Notes under the pieces: model-generated
What the model saw: only the letters and a program-made list of their open reading frames with translations
What the model was told of the DNA's origin: nothing
The model's database searches: none
Part shown: positions 22,382-28,393 of the stretch, one piece after another
Position numbering within the stretch: the first letter of the stretch is position 1
How the letters are laid out: each line of letters starts with the position of its first letter
NCBI GenBank assembly: GCA_022562915.1
Contig: JADFOJ010000021.1
Span: 1-45,502 of the forward strand
Direction: 5' to 3'
DNA from: Planctomycetota bacterium
GTDB lineage: Bacteria; Planctomycetota; Phycisphaerae; Phycisphaerales; SM1A02
DNA length: 45,502 nt
Made by a program: the position numbers and the translations under genes

Positions 22382-22455
22382 GCGCGCGTAGCTCAACTGG
22401 ATAGAGCATCGGTCTTCGGAACCGAGGGTTGCGGGTTCGAGTCCTGCCGCGCGTG
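22382..22455 (+). tRNA. tRNA-Arg (anticodon TCG)
   Basis: Cloverleaf by eye: acceptor GCGCGCG 22382-22388 with CGCGCGT 22448-22454 (one G-U), D stem GCTC/GAGC, anticodon stem TCGGT/ACCGA at 22409-22413 and 22421-22425, and T arm GCGGG-TTCGAGT-CCTGC. The loop CTTCGGA places TCG at 34-36, reading CGA (Arg). CCA is not encoded. The stop codon of the convergent PEP-CTERM-like gene is only 4 nt beyond its 3' end. Confidence 0.95.
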
Positions 22456-22459
22456 TTCG

Positions 22460-23176
22460 TCAGGGCGACCGAGGCGATGATGTGTGCCTTGGCTGTACCT
22501 TGGGTGGCTGCCTGCGGCGTCGGCGAACGCGCAGCAGCCCGGCGAGCCCGAACAGGGCATACGCACCGGGACCCGGCACCTGGAAGAAACTCTCGATGCT
22601 CACGAACTCGATGCCGTTGCTCATGCCCCTGATCCGCAACGTCCCATGGATTGCGGTGCCGTCCGCAGTCGAGAACTGGGCGATCAGGATCTGGCCGTTG
22701 CCGGGGAACGAGTTGGCCGGGTCGAACGGGTTGCCCTGCGGGCTGTTCGGAAAGAGTGCCCAGCCCGCCATGTCCATCCACAGGCTGGATCCGGTGATCC
22801 CGACGGGGAATCCCGGCGTGATGATCAGGGTGTCGCCGGTTGAAACCTTCTTGCCGATCGAGACGAAGGTGTCGAACGCGAGGCTGGGATACACATCAAT
22901 GAGTGCGGGGTCGGGTGCTCTGTCGTTGCCGAACGCGCTGTTGTAGAACGTTCCGTTCTCCACCACGATGTGCAGCGGGTTCATCGGCGTTCCGGCAACC
23001 GATATCATCGAGTCCTCGCCCGGCCGGTCGAACACGGCGTAGACGTTGACGACGAGCAGCCCGAAGTCGTTCGGCTTCGAGGTGGTCGTGATTCCAACGA
23101 AGCCCCCCGACGCCGACCCGCTCAGGATCAACGGTGTACACACACCCGCCGCGAGTGCCATGGTCTTCACTTTCAT
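22460..23176 (-). CDS. Secreted PEP-CTERM-like protein
   Basis: A 238-residue exported protein. The signal peptide is about residues 1-23 (MALAAGVCTPLILSGSASGG region). The mature part is beta-rich and Gly/Asp-containing, with no recognised catalytic domain. Near the C-terminus is a sorting-type signal, VPGPGAYALFGLAGLLRV followed by a run of arginines, the V-P-x-P-G / hydrophobic / Arg pattern of PEP-CTERM proteins in planctomycetes. Unusually, about 15 further residues follow the Arg run. The start has a good ribosome-binding site (GAGAGG). The partner exosortase is not in the window. Confidence 0.72.
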   Translation of the reverse strand: MKVKTMALAAGVCTPLILSGSASGGFVGITTTSKPNDFGLLVVNVYAVFDRPGEDSMISVAGTPMNPLHIVVENGTFYNSAFGNDRAPDPALIDVYPSLAFDTFVSIGKKVSTGDTLIITPGFPVGITGSSLWMDMAGWALFPNSPQGNPFDPANSFPGNGQILIAQFSTADGTAIHGTLRIRGMSNGIEFVSIESFFQVPGPGAYALFGLAGLLRVRRRRRQPPKVQPRHTSSPRSP

Positions 23177-23435
23177 GGTGCACCTCTCTTTTCTGGTTCC
23201 GGGGCTCGCTGCCCCGGTGTGACCATGCGGCCCGGGCCGACCCCAGCATACCAGCCGAGGCGGCCGCGACGAAGGAAAACCTGGATGGCCGCTGCGGTTC
23301 CGCAGTTTTTCCAGGCCAGGTCCCCTCCGCCGCTACGGTCGGCCCATCACCCATGGTCACGTGCCGTACCAACGACCATGGAGCGGCCCCGACTGCCCCG
23401 GTCAGCCGGCTGCATCCGCTGTGTTCACGTCCCCG

Positions 23436-23678
23436 GTGAAGAGAGCAGACAAGAGGATCGATTTCAGCCTCACTCACGCTATGATGGCGATGCAGGACCA
23501 TCGACTTGACAAGGAGTTGGTGGCCCGGGCAATCCGTAACCCGTCCAGAACCCGCAGGTCGAAAAACGCGCGCCGCGTGCTCTTCGGGAAAGACTTGTCG
23601 TCACGTCGCAGATTGGTTGTGGTAGTCGAGGAGTCAGCCGACAGGCTGCTCGTTATCACCGTCTGGATCAAGCAGTGA
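23436..23678 (+). CDS. DUF4258-like putative RelE-fold toxin
   Basis: An 80-residue protein with the DUF4258 pattern: an N-terminal THAMMAMQDHRLDKELVARA helix, AIRNPSR, then beta strands RRVLFGK and LVVVVEESADRLLVITVW. DUF4258 proteins are small RelE/ParE-fold putative toxins. The start is uncertain; GTG 23436 gives a normal length. The stop is directly followed by the ATG of a DUF2283-like gene, the usual partner order for such pairs. Activity as a toxin is an inference from family and context. Confidence 0.65.
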   Translation: MKRADKRIDFSLTHAMMAMQDHRLDKELVARAIRNPSRTRRSKNARRVLFGKDLSSRRRLVVVVEESADRLLVITVWIKQ

Positions 23679-23945
23679 ATGGTTCTTGACGTCCACATCA
23701 CCCTCAGGACCGGTCCCCGCGGCAGCCGACTGGAGTTGGCCTATATTCGTTTCTCGAAGGCACCGATCGTTCGGACGGAAGAACTTGACGCGGACCGCCT
23801 GCTCGCCCACTACGACAAAGACGGCACTCTGGTCAGCATCGAAGTCCTCGCGCCATTCAATATCGTCCGGCTGAAGCACATCGTTACGCGCCGGCAACTT
23901 GCAGAACTCGAGCGCGTCCTGCCGGCGATCCTCCGGGCCGCCTGA
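23679..23945 (+). CDS. DUF2283-like putative antitoxin
   Basis: An 88-residue protein starting at the base after the upstream stop. The core LAYIRFSKAPIVRTEELDAD then YDKDGTLVSIEVLAPFNI matches DUF2283, a small beta-rich family commonly encoded next to DUF4258 proteins and regarded as antitoxin-like. The C-terminal helix is QLAELERVLPAIL. The two genes form a compact two-gene unit of about 510 bp, a typical accessory cassette. Confidence 0.65.
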   Translation: MVLDVHITLRTGPRGSRLELAYIRFSKAPIVRTEELDADRLLAHYDKDGTLVSIEVLAPFNIVRLKHIVTRRQLAELERVLPAILRAA

Positions 23946-23966
23946 CCGCATCTTGCATCGCGGGCT

Positions 23967-25076
23967 TCATGGGCACGGCCCCCAATTCGCGAGCAGCAGC
24001 AGGAAGTCGACGATGCCGACGTTGCCGTCGCCGTCGAAGTCCGGCGGTCCACCCGGATTGCTTCCCCACTGTGCAAGCAACATGAGCAAGTCGATGATGT
24101 CCACGGACCCGCTGTCGTCGAGGTCCCCGTCACACGCACACGAGACCGCGGCGCACGAAGGTTGGTCCGGCGCAGCGATGGTCAGGTGCAGCGCCCAGCG
24201 GTGAAGGCGACCGATGTCCCCGCTTCCTTTCCTGTCCGAGACCGTCAACGTCCAGTCTCCGGCGGAGTCGAGCCCCGCGAAGACGCTCAGGGGCTCCTGG
24301 GGCGTGAACACTCCTGTCAAAGCGGGTGGATCCCAGCCACACTGCTCTTCGATCGATCCACCGGTCGCGTCATCGCTCAACGTGATGTTGAGGTGATCCG
24401 ACCAGCAGCCGCAGCAGGACAAGTCACATTGGCCGTCGAACCCGATCCGCTGGACCAGGACCACGGAAGGACCGTTGCGTTTCTCCAGCGTCACGCACAG
24501 TTCTCCCGTCCAGGTATGGCTGATGAGCAGTTGGACCTCAAGGTCACGAATCTCGAACGATTCCTTGACGCTGATCGTGTCCGGAATGGAAAAGATGAAC
24601 TCGTCGACGCAGGACTCGACGACAAGGAGGCCGCCATCACAGCCGTTGCCATCGCCGAGATACGCCCCACCTGCGGTCGCACAGCCTGACGAGGTCAGTT
24701 CCTCACAGAACTGATCGATGCCATCGCATTGACAGCAGCCGCCCGTGGGAATCGGGGCACACGTCCCGTCGACGCAGCGTCGCCCGTCGCCGCATTCGCT
24801 GTCCAGAACACAGGCGCACAGGGAGCAGAACTCCAACGCCCACTGTGCACAGAGAGCATCCCAGGCGACTTCGCAACATTGCGGCACCTGGTTGCAGCGC
24901 TGCTCGCAGCAGGCGGCATCGCTGCAGCCAGGGGTGCCGTTCGCGGTAAAGCAGTCACCGGCGTCGGCGTCCCCGCAGACCGGCCGCGGACCCCCGTCTT
25001 CCGCCGCGTCGCCGCCGATCGGGAGCAGGACCGGGGCCCAGATCAGTATCGCCATGACCGCGATGATTCGGCTCAT
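23967..25076 (-). CDS. Secreted Cys-rich protein with P-domain and dockerin-like C-terminus
   Basis: A 369-residue secreted protein. The signal peptide is about residues 1-25. A Cys-rich planctomycete module follows (GDCFTANGTPGCSDAACC, VPQCCEVAWDALC), with a second Cys-rich region (GGCCQCDGIDQFCEEL). A proprotein-convertase P/Homo B-like beta domain covers about residues 155-305 (LEVQLLISHTWTGELCVTLE, ending SGDIGRLHRWALHL). The last 50 residues are a dockerin-like pair of calcium loops, CDGDLDDSGSVDIIDLLMLL and DFDGDGNVGIVDFLLLLANW, ending GPCP. That ending is typical of Phycisphaerae secreted proteins and is probably a sorting or attachment signal. A TACAAT box lies 9 nt upstream of the ATG. 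Confidence 0.85.
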   Translation of the reverse strand: MSRIIAVMAILIWAPVLLPIGGDAAEDGGPRPVCGDADAGDCFTANGTPGCSDAACCEQRCNQVPQCCEVAWDALCAQWALEFCSLCACVLDSECGDGRRCVDGTCAPIPTGGCCQCDGIDQFCEELTSSGCATAGGAYLGDGNGCDGGLLVVESCVDEFIFSIPDTISVKESFEIRDLEVQLLISHTWTGELCVTLEKRNGPSVVLVQRIGFDGQCDLSCCGCWSDHLNITLSDDATGGSIEEQCGWDPPALTGVFTPQEPLSVFAGLDSAGDWTLTVSDRKGSGDIGRLHRWALHLTIAAPDQPSCAAVSCACDGDLDDSGSVDIIDLLMLLAQWGSNPGGPPDFDGDGNVGIVDFLLLLANWGPCP

Positions 25077-25085
25077 CGTGCGTGC

Positions 25086-25091
25086 ATTGTA
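25086..25091 (-). promoter_or_regulatory. Extended -10 box close to the P-domain gene start
   Basis: On the minus strand TGTTACAAT (TGn plus TACAAT) is followed by 9 nt and the ATG at 25076. There is no Shine-Dalgarno in the interval, so a leaderless or near-leaderless transcript is likely. Confidence 0.42.
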
Positions 25092-25148
25092 ACACGCCGG
25101 CGGCGAGACTGAAAGTCCGCGAGACAGGTTTCCGGTCCTGGCTCCGTT

Positions 25149-25970
25149 TCAGAACTGGAATCGCACGCTGAGAATCACCGTGTAGTCCGTGGACAGACGC
25201 GGCGACTTCATGCTCCGGACCATCGGCAACTGAACGCCCGCTTCGACGATGAAATCCGGTGTGATGAACTGAATGCCGGGCGAGCCGAAGAGCTCCACGC
25301 TGCCGTCGGTGATGTACCTGCCGTTGAGCTCGAGCAGACCATACAGTCCCCACGGTTCGACGTCGGCTCCTTCGCCGCCGACGATCCGGTGCGACCAGGC
25401 GACGTCGGCGAAGAACTCGTCGTCGCCGGCGAGACCGCCGGCGGTGTTGAGCTTGACGATCAGGTCCCAGTCGAGCCACCACTGCTGCTCCTGGTGCGTC
25501 CAGACCGTACCGATGATCGGATCGACGCTGTCGCTGGAGAACGCGCTGTCGAAGGTCGGGATCTCCAGCCCCGCGATCGCCGCCCAGCGCGTCGTCTTGC
25601 CGAGCTCGTCTTTCTGGTAGAAGCGGAACTTGGCGCGAACGGGAATGTCTCCGATGCCCGTCTCCGAGGTCGACCCGCCGGAGCCGAACTCGACCCTGCG
25701 GTAGACCACCGGAACCGTGCCGATGAGTGCAAGCCGTTCGGTCGCGCCGTAGGCGAGCGTGATCGGCTGGACGATTCGATGCACCACCCGGCCCTGCGGC
25801 GTCGGGTCGTCAAAGAGCCGCGAGTAGCGAAACTGGACCCTGAGAATCACACCGCCCAGCGGCGGCGTGAGGGCGACGTCGGTGTTGATCCCCGCGCCGC
25901 GGGCACACGTCGCGACGATCGCCGCCGACAGCACGGCGGGCCGCCACGGTCTACTCCGGAAGACTGTCAT
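25149..25970 (-). CDS. Outer-membrane beta-barrel protein of the metal locus
   Basis: A 273-residue protein with an N-terminal signal peptide and alternating-residue beta strands, ending VILSVRFQF with a terminal Phe, as in outer-membrane barrels. Segments such as ITLAYGATERLALIGTVPVV and GIGDIPVRAKFRFYQ, and the overall length, resemble the phenol-degradation MetA/transporter-like barrel family. Its 5' end overlaps the upstream HMA gene by about 20 nt from ATG 25970, or 38 nt if GTG 25988 is used. It is therefore a member of the merR-merT type operon. A role in moving metal or a metal complex across the outer membrane is an inference from this position. Confidence 0.7.
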   Translation of the reverse strand: MTVFRSRPWRPAVLSAAIVATCARGAGINTDVALTPPLGGVILRVQFRYSRLFDDPTPQGRVVHRIVQPITLAYGATERLALIGTVPVVYRRVEFGSGGSTSETGIGDIPVRAKFRFYQKDELGKTTRWAAIAGLEIPTFDSAFSSDSVDPIIGTVWTHQEQQWWLDWDLIVKLNTAGGLAGDDEFFADVAWSHRIVGGEGADVEPWGLYGLLELNGRYITDGSVELFGSPGIQFITPDFIVEAGVQLPMVRSMKSPRLSTDYTVILSVRFQF

Positions 25971-26766
25971 CCGAACCCTGTTCAACACGAATGAACGAGA
26001 CCGTGCATCCGGCCGAGGCGAGCCTCTCTCGCAGGAGGTCGAGGTCCGGATCTTTCCCGGTCATCCAGATCTTCACGCGGCCGGTGGCGTGATCCGCCTC
26101 GGCGTGGATCACCGTGTCCAACGCGGCCAGGGCCTTCATCGTGCGCAACGAATCCTGCACGCCGGCAAGCTCATTCACCCCCGCGGTCACCAGCGCACCA
26201 AACTCAAGCGGCGCCCAGCGGTCCAGTACGATCTCCCATGAAGAGTCACCGTTACGGGCCCGCACGACCCCCGCAACGCGGACGCGCCGCGCGCCGTGCG
26301 CACCCCGGCGTCGAGCCGAGAGCTTCACGAGGTCCCGCCAGGATTCCCGACGATCGGCCTGGTCGCCGGGTCGCAGGACCACGGCCGGGCCGCGACCCCC
26401 ATCGGCCAGCAGAAGCGATGTCGCCGAGTCGTCCGCAGGGTCTCGTCGCACGGTGCCGGTCACCCACACTGAAATGTCGCGCGGCGTAAAGCCCGCCTCG
26501 CGGATCGCACGCCGGACGTCCGCCGGATCGAACTCGACGTCGGTGTTCCAGGTGAACCGCGTGGTCCCGGTTTCAAGGCTCGTCTTGACCCCGGCCGTGC
26601 GGTCCACGCCGGCGAGTTCACCGAGCCGCGCATCAACGCCGTGTACGCAGAAGGGGCATCCCAGGCCGTCCACGCGCACACTGACCTGCTCGACTGCGGC
26701 CGGCGCGGAAGCGGCTAGTGCCAGGGCGCCGAGCACGCACGAAAGGTTCGTCGGCGTCATGGACAT
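25951..26766 (-). CDS. Secreted heavy-metal-associated (HMA) domain protein
   Basis: A 271-residue exported protein with a signal peptide (about residues 1-23) followed at once by an HMA/MerP-like domain with the metal site GLGCPFC (C37, C40). The middle (about 100-190) is a beta-rich region containing DISVWVTGTVRRDP. The C-terminus (about 205-260) looks like a second ferredoxin-like fold, VIHAEADHATGRVKIWMTGK, without a C-x-x-C. It lies 10 nt downstream of the merT-fusion gene and overlaps the barrel gene. It probably carries metal in the periplasm, as MerP does, but it is three times larger than MerP. ATG 26766 was chosen for the signal peptide; ATG 26793 is possible. Confidence 0.75.
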   Translation of the reverse strand: MSMTPTNLSCVLGALALAASAPAAVEQVSVRVDGLGCPFCVHGVDARLGELAGVDRTAGVKTSLETGTTRFTWNTDVEFDPADVRRAIREAGFTPRDISVWVTGTVRRDPADDSATSLLLADGGRGPAVVLRPGDQADRRESWRDLVKLSARRRGAHGARRVRVAGVVRARNGDSSWEIVLDRWAPLEFGALVTAGVNELAGVQDSLRTMKALAALDTVIHAEADHATGRVKIWMTGKDPDLDLLRERLASAGCTVSFIRVEQGSDDSLPE

Positions 26767-26776
26767 GATCCGTCTC

Positions 26777-27721
26777 TCATTCCGGCCGGTCATCGGCGTT
26801 CGCCGCAACGGAATACCCGGCGGACCGGACGGCCTCGACGAGCGGTTCGTTGCCTGAGAGAACCGCCGAATCGATCGAGATGACGGCCTGGCGGTCCGGG
26901 TAGGAGACTCGTGCGTCCAGGACGCCCGGTACCTTTGCCAGCGCCGTCCGCAGCACGACGGCGCATGCGTCACAGGTCATGCCCTCGACGGCAAGGGTCA
27001 CGGTGATCACCTCGGCTGCGGGGATCGCGGTCTCCGCGGTGGCGCTGTCGCCCAGCAGGTAGCCGATCGTGTTCGGGAAGGTCACAGTGACGATCACGAG
27101 TCCCGTCGCCACCCAGATCATCACCCGGTTGAACCGCCGCAATCCCGATCGTGGCGCTGCGCACTCGCTTCCGGCGGCGCACACCGCAGGGCGGAAGTAC
27201 ACGAAGTAGAAGCCGGTCGCCAGCATCACGGCGGCCGCGCCAATAAAGAGCAGCCTGTATTTCGCCATCCAGCCGGAGATCCCGCCCGCCGAGACCCCGA
27301 ACCCGATCAGCGCAAGCGGAACCCAGCAGCACGCCGACGAGGCAATCGCCGATCCTACGGCGCCGGCGGTGGCGAGCATGCCCGCACGCTCACCCGTGCG
27401 CTGTTCCGTCGGCGCATCACCAGCCTGCGCTTCGAGCAGCGCCTGGGTGATCATCGCACGGTCGGGCATCCCCCGGCCGCCGTACGTCCGGCACGAGAGG
27501 CCGAAGTCGCGTCGCTGCCGTGCGTCGGGCTCGACATCGACGCCGTCCACACGAACGGACGGTGAGCCGAGGAATCGCCGCCGCCCGGCGTCGGCCGGAC
27601 CGGTCACCTCTGTTGCGACAATGTCGGCGTCGACTCCGAGTTCGGCGACGACATCCTGCACGAGGTCCACGGTGGGTTGATGGTTGGGGCAACCCTTGAA
27701 GTAGAAGATTTCGACTCTCAT
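26777..27721 (-). CDS. Fusion of DF-family thiol domain, MerT transporter and HMA domain
   Basis: A 314-residue three-part protein. Residues 1-98: a thioredoxin-like DF-family domain (IFYFKGCPNHQPTVDLV, RFLGSPSVRVDGVDVEP, FGLSCRTYGG; C11 and C77). Residues about 115-225: MerT with three membrane helices, the paired cysteines of helix 1 (SSACCWVPL, C131-C132) and the cytoplasmic C-x5-C (C181, C187), all known Hg(II) relay residues. Residues about 238-310: an HMA domain with GMTCDAC (C250, C253). It probably imports Hg(II), or a related soft metal, and hands it on between its own domains. A merR lies 60 nt upstream in the same direction. ATG 27721 matches the DF-domain start; a TTG at 27745 is less likely. 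Confidence 0.82.
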   Translation of the reverse strand: MRVEIFYFKGCPNHQPTVDLVQDVVAELGVDADIVATEVTGPADAGRRRFLGSPSVRVDGVDVEPDARQRRDFGLSCRTYGGRGMPDRAMITQALLEAQAGDAPTEQRTGERAGMLATAGAVGSAIASSACCWVPLALIGFGVSAGGISGWMAKYRLLFIGAAAVMLATGFYFVYFRPAVCAAGSECAAPRSGLRRFNRVMIWVATGLVIVTVTFPNTIGYLLGDSATAETAIPAAEVITVTLAVEGMTCDACAVVLRTALAKVPGVLDARVSYPDRQAVISIDSAVLSGNEPLVEAVRSAGYSVAANADDRPE

Positions 27722-27766
27722 GAGGTGTTCCACGATACGGCCCAAGCCCCCTCATGGGTCTTAACG

Positions 27767-27788
27767 ACCTTGTACCGCGGTTCAACGT
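27767..27788. promoter_or_regulatory. Candidate MerR-type operator
   Basis: A 22-bp dyad of ACCTTGTACC and GGTTCAACGT around GC has 8 of 10 matching arm positions. It overlaps the end of merR and lies about 45 nt upstream of the merT-fusion start. MerR operators are dyads of this size placed between -35 and -10. A TTGAAC on the minus strand fits a -35, but the -10 is not clear (GTTAAG or TAAGAC are candidates). Confidence 0.4.
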
Positions 27789-28252
27789 TGCCGTTTCTTC
27801 GAACCCTCGCGAATCTTTTTGCCACCCCCGGCGGTCTGTGACGGCTGTGCGGCCGCATTGAGGTCCTCCAGCACCTCGCAGCGGCCCGTGGCCGCGGAAC
27901 CCCGGCAGAGTGCAAGCGATGACTCCAACACCCTCCGGACGTGACCGAGGTCCCGCAACTGCCCGCGGACGCGCGTGAGCCTTGTCTCGATGAGCGCCTG
28001 GATCTCGGCGCAGGGGGCGGTCGCGCCGTCACGCAGGTTCAGCAATGCCGCGATGTCCTGGATGGTGAGCCCGGTCTCCCGCGCGGCCCGGATGAACCGC
28101 AGGCGCTCGATCGACGGCTCGTCGTAGACCCGGTAGTTGCCGCGAGTGCGCCCCGTCGGCGCGAGCAGGCCCGCCCGCTCGTAGTACCGCAGCGTCGAGG
28201 TCGGAACCTCGACCGCGCGGGCAAGCTCTCCGATGGTGTATTCGGGCTCCAT
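27782..28252 (-). CDS. merR: MerR-family regulator with complete Hg(II) ligand set
   Basis: A 156-residue MerR-family activator. The N-terminal winged helix reads YTIGELARAVEVPTSTLRYY and onward, followed by a dimerisation helix. Three cysteines sit at residues 81, 116 and 125 (APCAEIQ; LCRGSAATGRC), almost exactly the Hg ligands C82, C117 and C126 of Tn501 MerR, including the C-x8-C loop. Hg(II) or a similar thiophilic metal is therefore the likely inducer. A Lys/Arg-rich tail follows. It reads in the same direction as the merT-fusion gene rather than divergently as in most mer operons. The start is ATG 28252, where homology begins. Confidence 0.87.
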   Translation of the reverse strand: MEPEYTIGELARAVEVPTSTLRYYERAGLLAPTGRTRGNYRVYDEPSIERLRFIRAARETGLTIQDIAALLNLRDGATAPCAEIQALIETRLTRVRGQLRDLGHVRRVLESSLALCRGSAATGRCEVLEDLNAAAQPSQTAGGGKKIREGSKKRQR

Positions 28253-28307
28253 GTTCTGGTACGCCGGTCGAATCTTCTGAGGCCCACGGCCAGAGGGCGC
28301 CAAAGAA

Positions 28308-28392
28308 GGGTGGCAGGGTCGACGGAGCGAAGCGAGGTCGCCCGTGGAGCTGGGCGTCGCACCACGGGCGAGCACGCTCGACCGTGCCACCC
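28308..28392. repeat. 85-bp palindromic element with about 18-bp terminal inverted repeats
   Basis: The left end GGGTGGCAGGGTCGAC and the right end, read on the minus strand as GGGTGGCACGGTCGAGCG, form imperfect terminal inverted repeats. The interior also has a dyad around CCGTGG/CCACGG. A truncated relative occurs at 5129-5178. It fills most of the gap between merR and the DUF3179 lipoprotein gene, ending one base from the latter's stop. It has no coding capacity and is MITE- or REP-like. Confidence 0.75.
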
Positions 28393-28393
28393 A

